A stretch of DNA of 64,000 bases from Bactericera cockerelli (GCA_024516035.1 CM044961.1:10184094-10248093); one strand, 5' to 3'; counted from the stretch's first letter, positions 22,391 to 34,576 are shown. Notes: a model not told the origin generated them from the letters alone. Numbers and translations are program-made.

Positions 22391-23033
22391 GTCAGCTTTC
22401 CTCTAGAACCGGATACACAAGTACGGTTTCATACACAACCGCGCCTCTTTTACTTTCCTTGCTCATTGCTCCCTCCATCTGATAGCGGTCAGTTCGAGTT
22501 GTAGGGTCAGGAGCTACATGAAGTTGGGTGACCACCAAAAAAGATTTGGTCGCTACTTGGCTCAACATTTTGTACCAAAAAAAATCGTTTTGTACCACTA
22601 ACAATCCCGAGATAAAATTTTGCCAATTATCATTCTTAGCTACATATTATTATGTAGTACTCTCTATAACTCTATACTCTGTAGCAAGTAATTACAACTT
22701 TACTGCTGCTAGATAAGGTTTATCTTGCTCTATTTGGTAGTACTAGCCTACCTTTTTTTTCTATAGTAGGTAGCTAGTACTAATTATGAATTACTAGCAA
22801 CACCATTTAACAGGACATAATATGTATGTATGTACAAACAAAATAATGAAAAAATTAATATCCAAAATTGACAACAATATCAACAAAAAAATAAATAAAC
22901 AACATAGATGAAATATAAAGACATGTCGTAACAATAGAGCGGAGTTATTGCCTATGGCAATCTCTTTCACCCAACCCAACATCTGTAGTCTCTATAGACT
23001 ATTTACTCATGCGACAAACACAATAGTTATCAA
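22391..23033. other. No gene recognised; short shared repeat
   Basis: Nothing coding. About 50 bases at 22937-22985 (GTTATTGCCTATGGCAATCT block) recur at 57790-57830 with few changes, so they belong to some interspersed repeat. Confidence 0.4.
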
Positions 23034-23178
23034 TGTTATCATATTTGTGTTAATCACTTTCGTGATATCACAACTACTCAAACTCGCTTTACTAGATCTA
23101 CGCTAAAACCGGGACTTGAACCACCGACCTCCAGGTTACAAGTCCACCGCCTTATCGATCAAGCTACTGAGGTCGGAT
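23034..23178 (-). repeat. tRNA-Thr-like SINE (family C), copy 3
   Basis: Nearly consensus copy: TTATCATATTTGTGTTAATC, ACTACTCAAACTCGC, GGGACTTGAACCACCGACCT and CCGCCTTATCGATCAAGCTA in order on the plus strand. Confidence 0.8.
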
Positions 23179-23371
23179 TGACAAACACAATAGTACATTG
23201 ATGTAGAAATCCAATCACAGAACATGGAAGCCATGATGCTGCAGCTAGGGAATGTCAATCAAATTCAAGAACAGAAGGGGGCTCCAATCGCTACACCCTA
23301 TATGGAGATGATTTCAATGAGAACATGGCAACATGTGGAGACTATACTGGGTCGTCCTGGAGACTTGTTTG

Positions 23372-23475
23372 TAGTGCTAGTCGAGTGGTTAAGGCATAGA
23401 CTGGTAATCCAGGTAGCATGGAGATCCGTTGGTTTGAGTCCCATCCAATGTATGAACAAATTGTCAATGACAACA
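23372..23475 (+). repeat. tRNA-derived SINE (family B), copy 1
   Basis: Head with AGTCGAGTGGTTAAGGC (A box) and GTTGGTTTGAGTCCCATCC (B-box region), then a short body. Long-variable-arm tRNA-like (Ser/Leu type) layout. Other copies lie at 34778 and 43690. Confidence 0.7.
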
Positions 23476-23598
23476 ATTATTATATTTTTTTAACATTTTT
23501 GGTTGAAAATGTTGAATTGATTTTTTTAAACAGGTGAAAAACTTTATTGAATTAATTCAATATAGTACTGTATAAAACACAATGTAAAGATTGGTTTA

Positions 23599-23740
23599 AG
23601 TTATCATATTTGTGTTCATCACAATCGTGATATTAAACCGTTCAACTTGCTTCACTAAAATTTTGTTCAACTTTGGACTTGAACCACCGACCTCCAGATT
23701 ACAAGTCTGCCACCTTATCAATCAAGCTTCTGAGGTCGGT
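23599..23740 (-). repeat. tRNA-Thr-like SINE (family C), copy 4
   Basis: More diverged copy with GACTTGAACCACCGACCTCC and CACCTTATCAATCAAGC on the plus strand. Confidence 0.75.
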
Positions 23741-23796
23741 TAATACAAGGTGAGGTCTATGCCATTTTCCACCAATTCATCTCGGATGGACAGACC

Positions 23797-23828
23797 AACT
23801 GTGGCCTGACTTTTGTCAGGCCACAGTT
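23797..23828. repeat. Perfect hairpin, 14-bp arms, TTTT loop
   Basis: AACTGTGGCCTGAC and GTCAGGCCACAGTT flank TTTT. It lies at the start of a GC-richer stretch (23800-24180) of unknown nature. Confidence 0.9.
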
Positions 23829-24239
23829 TCATCTGGAGGAGAGTGATCTAACTCATCTAACAAGAAAAGGTCTACTCCGGGCTGTAAGACCTATATGAAT
23901 GATAAAGTGTTACTATTGAACCCTGTATAACTTTGGTGGATAATGAAGGGGGAGGGGGTCACCCATTCCTACGCCTCAACTATGTTTCTGGAAATCGAAC
24001 CATCAATACCATCATGTTCGCTGTGACAGGGCCCTGATTAATACCCGCGGGGTATTGTTAATCAATTCATTACTGAATGGGGGCATTATAACAAGGATTA
24101 CAGCAGATTTGAATCTCATGATAGAATGGGATCTATTCTAGCAGGGAGGGTAAAAATCTCAGCCCTCACAGGAGTGTAACTATGAGTATTTTAGAAATTA
24201 TTTAATGGGCAAAATCAGAATTTCAAACCTGACGAGAAA

Positions 24240-24240
24240 A

Positions 24241-24294
<54 letters not shown>

Positions 24295-24297
24295 AGG
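24240..24297 (+). repeat. (GA)n microsatellite
   Basis: About 55 bases of AG dinucleotides with one GG interruption. Confidence 0.95.
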
Positions 24298-25748
24298 AAG
24301 GATACACTTGAGTAAGAGGAAAGTGCGGAAAACACGTTCAATTATTTGGTAATTTGTACTAGTTATATGTATTACCAATTGAGAAATATTTATTAGAATG
24401 AAGGGAACTGACATATCGTGGGACAAAATCAATTGAAGTTCAATCATGTGCTTTGTTAGAATTTTTGCCAATCAATAAGTATCTACTATCTTGAATTTTG
24501 TAAGACCCAATTTTGACCGAACCTAATTAAGTTCCTTTTGAGAAATCATTTGCTGTACCATTTCCAGGCACGCGTCAGAAGACAGGATATGGATGATGTT
24601 ATATGAAGTTTTAAAATGGTTAGTTTGTTTATACGAGGGATTATGTAAAAATGATTAAACCACTTTTCATTGGGATTGCTCTCAATTTGTATTTATACAT
24701 TCTTTTTTTTTTTTTTTTTTTTTTTTACAAAAATACAATCAGCCTCAAGACCGTCTAAGAATTTTATAAAATAATAATATTAATAGTAATTCAATAAAGG
24801 AACATCATGATTAACCTCATGAATACTTGGTCTGGTATGTGATCCTACATTTCTAATAAACAATTGGTTTACGGTAGGATTTTTTTCTGTTTGTCACTTA
24901 CTCATAGAAACCAATCCCAAGGCATTCAGAGAACCTTTTATATTGAAATAGTATATGAATATGAAATGTCTAATAAAGACATTCATATTACAAGTACCTC
25001 TAATATACATTTTATATGCTCTCACTATTATGCTTACATCAAGCTATTAAGATTTATATTAGAACGTTTGACAATGGGTCCATCCATCAATCATGATTAA
25101 GCGTATGCTAAGCCATAACTAATATAGTTATTAGGAATATCAATTGAGACATTTAAGTGTGTGGTATTGTTGGATCAATTATGTCTGATGTTGAGTCTTT
25201 GGGATACTACAACATGTCCGATCAGTTTTGTTAGGCTGGGTGTTTCCTGTAGGTGGTTTATGGATCATTGGGTATGTACAGAAATATTACTAAGCTATGT
25301 ACAATTGTATATATAAATCTTGTAGAAATATACAAACCACTTGTGGTGTGTATGTAGGTGGTGGGAAGCAGTCGAAGAATTTGGAACACTCCTTTGAAAA
25401 TTTTGATTGACATGTTGGATTGTTGGTATTGAATAATTTGACTGTTGCTTTATGACCGTCATAACTTAGGGTATTAGAAAACGTTGCTTTGATATTCAGG
25501 GATTAGTAAAAGAATTGGTTCATTTTCTAGGATATTACTGTTGGTAGGTAACTATCGATTTATTATCCATTGAATAAATATGAGTACTATGATTACAGAT
25601 TTTTTTCTTAATTTAACACACCTTGCTTCTTAATTCAAAACAAAAATAACAACACCTCGCCATTTATGCACCTCGTGCTGTACTCTTTTTTTACTATAGT
25701 CTTTTCCCGTGTCTTTTCCTGTTCAATATATAATCTAGTATTCATTTA
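24298..25748. other. No gene recognised
   Basis: AT-rich DNA with a T-run of about 25 at 24702-24726. No coding motif. Confidence 0.5.
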
Positions 25749-26490
25749 TTACTTCCGAGAAATTTCTAATATTAGAAATCGGAAGTATTGTGTTCGTTTT
25801 TGTAAAAAAAAATATTTTTTTGCTCCGATTTCAATTTTTTTCAGATTTCTGGACGTTTCATAACCTCCTGAGCAAATTTGGTTTTGTGTCTGTCTGTCGG
25901 TCTGTCGTTCTGTCGGTCTGTCGGTCTGTCGGTCTGTCGGTCTGTTAAAACGATTCCTTGTAACGCGCAAATCTCGGAAACTACTCGACCGATTTTGATG
26001 AAATTTTGCACACATCTAGGAGACATTCTGTAGATGGTCCCATTTTAAATTCATCGAATTCGTACTAGCGGTTCTTGGTGAAAGAGCCCATGCGCCTGAC
26101 CACTAACTTTTTACTTAAACGCTTATATCTCGTGAACGGTAAACCCGATTTTAATGAAATTTTGTGTGTGTATGCATATAATTGTTTTACATAGGCTATT
26201 TATATATATTTTTTAATTAATTATAATTAGACTCTGATATTTAAGAAAATCCGAAATTTTGGACAAAAAAGTCAAAAAATAAGGACCACGACTTGCCGAT
26301 ACAGAAATTTTTGTGGAATTTAGAATGTAGAAAAAACGATTTTCTACCATATAAAACAAATTTGAAGAAAATCGGTGCAGTCGTTTTGGAGATACAAGTA
26401 ATTTAGTATAAAATCTCAAAATTGGCACGTGTTAACAATGTGAAACAATCACGAGGAAGTATAGAGTCCATAATTGGCAGTGTTTTTTTT
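25749..26490 (+). repeat. Interspersed repeat F, copy 2
   Basis: Near-identical in layout to 15064-15810, including the ATTTCTAATATTAGAAAT palindrome, a (GTCG/GTCT)n tract (25889-25944), the CCGATTTTGATGAAATTTTG block and the CATAATTGGCAGTG end. Confidence 0.85.
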
Positions 26491-27773
26491 TAAATTAAGA
26501 TAGTATAAGATGGTTCTTTCAATTGATTCTAAAGTAGTGTTCAGCTGAAGTCATTTAGTGACCAGCCTAAAAATGACATACATTATTTTCAACATCTTTA
26601 TGATTTTGAAATGGGTACGTATAAAGGACAATTACTCTTTGCATACTATTGAATTTTAACACCTAACTTTACCATGACTATCCACAAAGCCGTTTTCATT
26701 ACTTTACACAACACCATTAATTAAACAACAACGTCGTAATTGTAATTCACATTCTTCTTCGTTCTTTCACATTTTAAGAACAATTTTTAAATGTTCATCT
26801 TTCATCACTTTGTCGAAATTTGTCGGCTGACTAATTATGACATCATTTGTATTTTTCGTTTCGTCTAAATGTTTCTCTCGTGTGATGATTGATGCGAGGT
26901 TTTTGTTTTTGGAAACAATGTCTCGAATTCTTGTTTTCTTTTTATTTCTGATCATTTGTTGTGTTTCCATTAGGACTTCCTCAGGGAGACAACAGTGCAC
27001 CAATGTACTTTGTTTTCGTGTTTGAATTCATGTTGGAATTTTGGGATGTTCTCTCATGATTGATTTTAGGAATTTTAGAAAAATAATAAGATAAAAATTG
27101 TGTAGTGTATCTATTCATTTAGTTGCTGTACAGTAAACATATGTGTCACATTCGTGCATTATAACATTAAAAAAATCATAGTAATATGCATAATTATTTA
27201 TATTTTTTTTTTAAAAATATATTTTGATTTTTTTAATATTTCTTTCATAATTACCTGTGTATTTGAGTTGATGAAATGGTGGCAAGTCTGGATAGCGATA
27301 GAACATTAAATAATTTACTATTCTCTTGGTTTTCTTTTCATTTTATCAAGTTTTTGCCGATCATTTCTTCTTCCACGTATCACCAGGTATTTTAGAACGA
27401 GAAGAAGAAACACGAAATCTTAGAAAAAAAAGCTTCAAATAAAAAAATCGAGTGCCTCATCCATCACTCCTCCATTTTGCCTGCACTTCCATTTCTTGCC
27501 TCACATTTTCTTCTCCCCCACCGGATGGAAGTGATTCCATTTCTCTCCACCTCCACGGAGCTACTATTCAATCATGCTAGGCTTCACTCTCTTTCTGCTT
27601 CCTGCCCCACAATTTTCCCTGTCACTATCAGACGTGGAATGTAGGAAAATTTCCACGAGTTCTGTTTCGTGAAGAGAAGAGAAGTATGCTGTTTCAAAGA
27701 TTCCAACTCCTTGATTCTTTTAAAAAGAAAACTGGAGTTTGTAGAAAAATTTGATGTGCTAAAAATTTGATCT
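26491..27773. other. No gene recognised
   Basis: 26767-27025 is open on both strands (a Lys-rich minus frame and a plus frame with a hydrophobic leader). Neither has a recognisable motif or clear splice borders, so neither is called. Confidence 0.4.
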
Positions 27774-27825
27774 AATTTAGTGAGATATATAAAATACCTG
27801 AAAAGTTTATATATCTCACTAAATT
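27774..27825. repeat. Perfect hairpin, 20-bp arms, 12-nt loop
   Basis: Arms 27774-27793 and 27806-27825 are exact reverse complements containing TTAGTGAGATATATAAA. Confidence 0.95.
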
Positions 27826-27898
27826 TTGTTTTGTACGAGTAGACTTTTTGATTTTACTCCAATGACCACGACGAGAAATGAACCCAGACCTTCTGCGT

Positions 27899-28260
27899 AC
27901 TAATAATAATAATAAGCCAGCTTTCACAGGTCGAAAGTCTATGCAGACGATTCTTCTGAGCACAGTCCACACTACTAAAGTTGCCGTTTGGAACCATTCC
28001 AAGACCCCGAAAGTATTTTCACTGTTTTCCCATGAGATTAATGATGGGGGACCATCAAGGAGAATGACCACGGGAGAGAATACGGTGGAAAATCAACTCC
28101 ACCAAATAATATCCTCCCCTACATTGTAAAAACAACACAATACCAGGAAGCTTGATCATAGATCCGCTCCTGGTGTATAACCCTTTCGGGGGTGCTTCAG
28201 ACCTTGAGAGAAAAGACCTCCTAGCAAATAATAATAATTTAAATAACAATAATAAATTAA
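27899..28260 (+). mobile_element. R4/Dong-like 5' fragment or deleted derivative
   Basis: Starts directly after a (TAA)n run. It carries CACAGGTCGAAAGTCTATGC and AGACGATTCTTCTGAG, which match the 5' UTR of the element at 1582-5945 (CACAGGTGGAAAGTCTCATG, AGACGATTCCTGTGAG). It ends in another AATAATAATAA-rich tract. No coding part remains. Related or same-family status is inferred from this block alone. Confidence 0.5.
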
Positions 28261-29079
28261 TAATAGAAGACATCATCACTTTAAAATATCGCAATATTTG
28301 AGTAAGTAGTTATGTAGAATATCTACCTACTTATAACAGCAAAACAAAAAACACCATTGCTTTTGCAAAGATTATGTTATAATGCCCCCGCAAAATATCA
28401 GACCATTAAATACATAGGTTTATAATAAGTTAACATGTAAATTTAATGTATGAATGACTGTTGTCTCTTGTGTCAATAATAATAAATGGGGTACCTCTCA
28501 GCGCGGCTCACGTGTTCTTCAGCATGATTATAATTATTATAATAATTATAACGATTACAAAATATAATATCATTATCATCATTATCGCTATATACCTAGT
28601 ATTATAATAATACAATATAAATAAAATGCTATTTTAATACATAAAATGCGCTTAAGAGTCTGAGGACAAGAACTATCCATTTGGTCAATAATGAAGACAT
28701 TGTGCCAAACCTTCTTTTGCTCTCTATCTATGAATATAATTATCCATGTAGTGGGTGGACCAAGTCTGCAAAAAACATCCTATGATGTTTAAAATATTTT
28801 ATTTGCTTTTTTACTCTCACACTACCCACAGTATCTTTTCGGGTAGTTGGTACAGATTGGGATTGTGACAGTGATATTCACAAAAAAAAGTCAATGCAAT
28901 AGAGTATGTATATTTTTTTTAATAGAACTATACAATGGCTGATCTGCAAAGATTAGAGACCAACAAAATATTTTAGGATAATTGAATGTGATAATGGGGG
29001 TGATGAAAATATTGTTCAATAGGTTATATTGCTCTTATGACAGAAATAGGAAATTTTATAAAAAAATATTCTGAATTCA
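28261..29079. other. No gene recognised
   Basis: AT-rich DNA with ATTAT-type microsatellite patches near 28530-28620. Confidence 0.5.
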
Positions 29080-29320
29080 GCCTCCGTGGCGTAATGGTTA
29101 TGACTAATGCCCGTAGTCCAGAGGTCTCGAGTTCGACTCCCGGTTGGGGCAGACTTTTCGAAGAAAATTCTGTCCCTTCCAAACACGTGAGGCTGGCACT
29201 TCCGGTTCTACCAAGGCTGGGTGGGGTTAATTTGGGTAGCTGGTGCGATTCCCAGCGAATGGAGGGTAAAACCCCCGTCCTGACTATCTCAAATCAGGAC
29301 GTTAAAACCGAATAGAATCA
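29080..29320 (+). repeat. tRNA-derived SINE sharing the body of the 5S SINE
   Basis: Head GCCTCCGTGGCGTAATGGTT (A box) and CTCGAGTTCGACTCCCGG (B box). The body GGCTGGGTGGGGTTAATTTG, then CCAGCGAATGGAGGGTAAAA and CCCCCGTCCTGACTATC, is the same as in the 5S-headed SINEs at 38996-39196 and 63621-63836. Two different pol III heads therefore use one body. Confidence 0.8.
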
Positions 29321-29396
29321 ACTGGTCACAATAGATCTAATTAGGTCGCAGTGTTAATTGTAAGGGTTTCACTGAAAACCCTGCAACCAGGTCAGA

Positions 29397-29411
29397 TAAT
29401 AATAATAATAT
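29397..29411 (+). repeat. (ATA)n short microsatellite
   Basis: Preceded by a short hairpin-forming block (GGGTTTCACTGAAAACCC). Possibly another 3' junction of a TAA-targeting element; not proven. Confidence 0.35.
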
Positions 29412-29883
29412 TGTGAATTGCAAAGGAGGTCGGAATTCTATCTTTAACAAATTCAATACCTATCCAATAAAGTTTCATCAATAAGAAGAACAGAAGTATC
29501 TTTGAATACTCGAAATGTCCTAGGTCTTGGTCCACCCAGTCTACAAATAATTTTTATCATACACTTATCAGCTGCTTTGAATCAATTGAGAAAAAATTAT
29601 GCACGCCTCAAACAGGTAATCGATGTCGATAAATCCCGACTGCATCCAACATCCATCGTCAAGAAATGATTAAAACGAGATTCAATATTTGCATCTCAAT
29701 TTTAACACCTCAACGCGTGAACCATTAGTTAGTTGCTATGGCAACGTGAATGATTAGTTGGCTGGTAATACTGTCCAGGCCACGGATTAACCTGGGATCA
29801 TACTCGGGCTGGACTTTAATATACCATTAATCAGTATCTGTGATCTGTGACTTTAATGAACTCGTTTATAAAATGTGGGTTCA

Positions 29884-30020
29884 GCTAGCGTCGATAGCAC
29901 GTTGATCACTTAAGTTGAGTTAGGTCCAGCGAGGTAAAGACTTGACGGGTGACCATTCTTCGTTGTGCTGGCAACTCCTGGTCCAACCAAGGCTGCAAGG
30001 AGATAAGTGGATAGCTGATT
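29884..30020 (+). repeat. 5S rRNA-derived SINE, 5' part
   Basis: GCGTCGATAGCACGTTGATC, AGTTAGGTCCAGCGAGG and GACTTGACGGGTGACC mark the 5S head, followed by a diverged CCAACCAAGGCTGCAAGG body. The tail is lost. Confidence 0.7.
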
Positions 30021-30730
30021 TTAATGACTTCCGATTCGTATTCAAATCAGTTGTGTCATTCTATCATAAATCAGTTGAGTAATCAAAAAACGTTCGGGAC
30101 CACCACTAAAAAGGGATATAGTAAAAGTTCAGTTACTCATATTTACTTTTATGATATCATGGTCTTTTAACCTTGAAAATACATCCGGTATCTTCAAGTA
30201 TCTTATTATTTATTATTATTATTATTTATTACCTCGGAAGAACATACCTGATAATCCCATGTTAAATGGATAGAACGTCGAGAAATTCAACACATAGCAG
30301 AGGTTGACATCAAGTAAGAGTTCTAAAATGGACTTATTGGCACTCCAGAGCCCTGGTTACAAGTTTGCTAAGCCATGATAGATGGGCAACTCAGCTGCTA
30401 CATGCTAACTTGGCAAGGAGATGTCACGAGACAGTTGGGGCACACCTCTGCTGTGAAAATGTATAGATTTACAGTTTTTTGTGTAAAGAGTTTTTTTTTA
30501 TAGCTATGCAAATAATAGTTTTGATTTACCTATGTGTTCAATCGCATATATCTTTTTACTGTATGAGTTTGTATGGATGTGTTATGAACTGATAATTTGA
30601 TAATAATAATTTCGTGTCCGTGAGATAGGTATTGACCTAAATCATTTGATTTGATTTGATATTCTGACCTCAATCAAATCTGACCCAATTCAGCAATTTG
30701 AGGTGGGTGTTTGAACCACGTTAAACACTC
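30021..30730. other. No gene recognised
   Basis: AT-rich with a TATTATTATT patch at about 30207-30230. No coding motif. Confidence 0.45.
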
Positions 30731-30886
30731 AGGGCCTTATGATGAGACAGGATCAAATATCTTTTAAGCCACTATCACTTAACAGCTGATGTAAATGCGT
30801 TGTGATTGGTTATAATTCCCACTAGAGGGTGTCTTAAGAGATAATCTAGGACTATTTAATCTAATCCTGTTTCATAATTCGGGCCT
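30731..30886. mobile_element. MITE family H, copy 1
   Basis: About 156 bases with terminal inverted repeats (AGGGCCTTATGATGAGACAG at left; CCTGTTTCATAATTCGGGCC at right) and a TGATTGGTT core that recurs in the copies at 46995-47385 and 55908-56050. The superfamily is not clear; target duplications are not unambiguous. Confidence 0.7.
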
Positions 30887-32334
30887 AAACCACCAGTTAA
30901 TGGTGTAAAATAAAAAAAATATATTTCAAAGGTAAAACACTTCTTCGAACTCGTTATCGAGAGGAAGCTTCTGATGCTCGAGCTGTTCAATTTTGGATGG
31001 CCTGTGATATTTTTTGTATCATTTTAATTTAATATAAACCACCATTGATATTGTTTGACTCTGCTAGATGTAATAAGATAAGATTTATTGGTGTACATCA
31101 AATTTACAATTTGTTTACACAAGTCAAATACAGATACAGAAATGGGGTAGAGGAAGGAAAAGACATAATAGAATTTAAGAAGTAACAAACTAAGTAAATT
31201 GTAAGTTAAACCATATGACTCAAGCTGCAACTCAAAAATTCTTCTAAGGAATAAAAAGCCTCCTTTTTAAGAAAATTAGTGATACATGTTTAAAATAACT
31301 TTAGTGGCATGTCCCTGATATATGTGGGGGCAATTTGTTGAACAATATAATAGCATGATAAGCAATTTTAGGAACTGCTGAATGTTTTCATAGACAACTA
31401 TGTCGTCATGAAACAAACACACACACACACTCCATGAAACACATCCTTTGTTTGAGTAAACATCATAGGGTTCCTTTGATGAGTACCGCTCTGACACATG
31501 TTGAGAAATTATTTTATTGAGTTTAAAAAAATGGTATTGAGAAGTTTACTTTATCCTTTATAAAAAAAATGGACGGACCATAAAAACTCAACTTAAATGA
31601 CGCAGAAATATGAGTGGAGGAAAAAATAACTGAGATTCTTATGCGCCTTGTTCGCGTTGAAGAATTTTGTAACAATTTGTAGTACTGTTTTTTTTTTAAC
31701 CTTGTTTAGGTTCTGTATTTGTTTGCATGAGTTCCTGTTTTTATTTATAGAATTATTTTATCTAGTTATCTATACAATTTACTGTCAGAATATATTTATG
31801 CTACCTAAAAGTTATGATTAGTCAAGAGAATTGTCGCAGGGACTTCTAGATAGCGTGTTCAATTACCGCCCAGAAAAAGGAAAACTATATACTCGTCAGA
31901 GTCGTAGGTATACCAGGATAGCTCAATTTTCATCTTTTGAGATAAATTTCGACTGATTTGGGGTTATTTCAGCACATTGAAGTTCATAGATACTTCTATC
32001 CAAATTAAAAAATTTAGCTGAAGAAGTATGTACTAGTATCATGTATTTATGTACTATCATGTATTCAAGCTAACCTCGTATGACTTCGATGACGGTGCTG
32101 GGCTCTCATTCATTAAAGAGTAAAGAAAATGATGAGAATGTTCTTATAAAAAGTATAAAAAAAATATGTACAATACAATTAAAATCTACATATGTTCACC
32201 TCTCAATTTCTCATAGATCTAGGACGGATTAATCCAACTTGTTTAAAATAATTACCTACATTAGATATTTTAAGTTGAAATCAGTTAAATTTTCATCATA
32301 TTTCAACTAGCTAATTAAATTTGAACATTCGAAC
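30887..32334. other. No gene recognised
   Basis: AT-rich. Nothing with motif or splice-framed coding character. Confidence 0.45.
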
Positions 32335-32787
32335 ATGTCACTCCTGAATAATCATCCAAACCTAGAACCTGCAGGTATGTCACGTATGGACGGAAATAGA
32401 CCAGATGGAGTTACACTCATTTCATGGTCATATGGTCAAAAGTTAGTCTGGGATGTAACTTGTGTGGACACCTTGGCTTCAACATACCTCCAACAAACTG
32501 TGACTAAAGCAGGATATGCAGCCAACCTAGCAAGCCAGAGGAAACTTGAAAAGTATTGTAACATCAAAGACCAAGGATACATCTTCAAAGGATTGACATT
32601 TGAGACCATGGGGACATTTGCAGAGGAAAACAATAAATTTATTCAAGAATTAGGAAACAAATTAGTTGAAGAGACTGGAGATAAGAGAGCAGCATCATAC
32701 CTCACCCAACGTTTGAGCTTGGCCATTCAGAGCCAATGCAGCCAGCAGCCAGCATTTCGGACTCATTTCCTTTCACAAATTCTGTGA
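32335..32787 (+). pseudogene. C-terminal domain of a metazoan reverse-transcriptase-associated protein (fragment)
   Basis: A 150-residue open frame. After about 10 unrelated residues it shows SRMDGNRPDGVTLISW (16-31), LVWDVTCVDTLASTYL (37-52), a segment with FKGLTFETMGTFAEE (84-98), and the ending TQRLSLAIQ (124-132). I recall this RPDG...VWDxTCVDTLA...QRxSxAIQ pattern from the C-terminal ends of many uncharacterised invertebrate RT-like proteins. The PD followed by a hydrophobic D-x-T strand suggests a PD-(D/E)XK-like nuclease; that is inference. No reverse transcriptase is found upstream, so this is a 5'-truncated element or a captured fragment. The Met at 32335 is merely the first in frame. 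Confidence 0.55.
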
Positions 32788-33540
32788 GAAGTGTTCGTCC
32801 TATAGTTAATGTTAAAAAAATACCTTCCCATTAAAAAAGCTAGCTAACTTATACGTATAACATCTCTCTTTTCAACCTATGTGAACACAAAACATCTCAA
32901 CTTAAAAAAAAATATTCTCTTATGAAGAGCCAGAATTTTTCCAAACAAAGCTGATTAGCTGATCTTTAAGAGAAAAAATGGATCCAGTGAGACAATGTCT
33001 AAATCAAATCAGATCAAATTGATCACCACAACCAAAAGGACAGCCTTCCAGACTGGCTGAAGATCAAAACCTCTGATAGCTATTGTATTTCTGTTATTTT
33101 GTTTTAAATACCTTCTTTTTGTTTATTTAGGTACATTCTTTGTACGTATTTCCCTTTTAAAATATAGACATTTATTTTTGAATTACATGTAAATACAATA
33201 ATTGTACATAGATGAACATATGCTTGTTTAGAATTTTTAACCAAAAATTTCAAAAATGAAGAGCTTAGAAATTTTCTCAGCACACAGAAATTAAAAAAAG
33301 TTAAGTAGATAACAACACTGAAGCGTCTTGGAGTTTTTTTTTCTTCTTCTTTTAAAACTTTGACAAATGTCTGATCATTAATTTTATTTAGAAAAAAAGC
33401 GACTTTAAGGATTATTATTATTGGATGTTCGTAAGAAACATACACAAGGGCCCGTCGGAATGATGCCTTTCAGGTTTTTTTTTTCTCCCAGGATAAGTTG
33501 AGGTGTGCATAGATGACGTAAGTCACATTTTTTTTTTTAA
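32788..33540. other. No gene recognised
   Basis: AT-rich DNA downstream of the fragment. Nothing recognised. Confidence 0.45.
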
Positions 33541-33715
33541 ATTAGACACTAATATCAAGTTTAAAATGACATACCGTCGTGCTGTCCTTTGGCGGCCACA
33601 AGGAGGACCCTGGCCTACACCCTACACTCCCTACAGCCTAGACCCTCGTCCCCAGACCCTGGTACAGCTTGACATAGACAATTTTCGGGAATCCGTTGTG
33701 GCCGCTTACATTTAA
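33541..33715 (+). CDS. Candidate terminal exon, unknown protein
   Basis: A T-rich tract ending in TTAG at 33540-33545 could be a splice acceptor. It is followed by an open frame that includes MTYRRAVLWRPQGGPWPTPY and ends SVVAAYI and TAA. The stretch 33580-33710 is clearly GC-richer than its surroundings. It is short and Pro-rich and I recognise no family. It may equally be a GC-rich repeat fragment. Confidence 0.25.
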
Positions 33716-34399
33716 TAACACGGTTAGATTATTTTACGTGGTACCAGGGTAAAGGGCGCAACCGATTTCCACTTGGTTTAAATATTATTTTCTTGCAAAA
33801 TTCGATTGTCTGACTGTTATCTAATATTCTAATAGATACCTATACCCACTTGTCAATGTTTTTCAATTCTGCAATATCTCTGTACGAGAAGCTAATCAAC
33901 CTGGGGGGGGGGCCACATGAAAAAAACCTCTTCTCAAGGCATCATCCGCCGAGCCTATAATACTCAACCACCACGTACAAGGTACAGTGGTGCAGCGCAC
34001 TCTCCTTCCAGCATCTCCCAGTCATTGGTTGTCTAATTAAAACGGTGGGTATACCAACTTTGGTCCTGAGACTCGGCCTTCGATCCCCGAGCGATTTGAT
34101 TTATTTCACCCAAGTCTCGTTGGGATATTAATGTCCACTCAATTCTCTTTGAGATTTCGAATCCATCGTTGTTTTCTTCTTTGGTTTTTTTTTTTAGTTG
34201 TTGTTGGGTAAAGTTGTCTGTTCTGGCGATAACTAAGATTGATCTCTCTGTTGAGTTCGTACCAACTTTGCTGGCATAGCTTTGGGATCAGCATTTTTTT
34301 CTTCCTGTTCGGAGAGATATGCCTTATTGTATGTATACTTGCCGTCAGTCTTTGTGTTCAAATAATAATAATAATGCATGTAGTATGTTTTCAAGAAAG

Positions 34400-34451
34400 G
34401 ACCGACCTCAGTAGTTTGTTGTGGACTCGCATCTTTGAGGTCGGTAGTTTT
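34400..34451 (+). repeat. Decayed family C SINE head
   Basis: ACCGACCTCAGTAGTTTGT and GAGGTCGGTAG correspond to the two ends of the tRNA-Thr-like head with a degenerate middle. Confidence 0.5.
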
Positions 34452-34576
34452 CTCCCCATGTAACCTATAGTGAATAATAAATTCTAAGAAGGCGAAAAAG
34501 CGGGTTTAAGTATTTAGACAATACACTTATGTACCAACATATCAATTTTGAATAACAAACATACACTGAATACCAG

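Noticed and set aside
26767..27025. Opposed frames, one with a leader-like hydrophobic start (MSRILVFFLFLIICC)
   Set aside because: Both strands are open by composition. No splice borders or known family support either.
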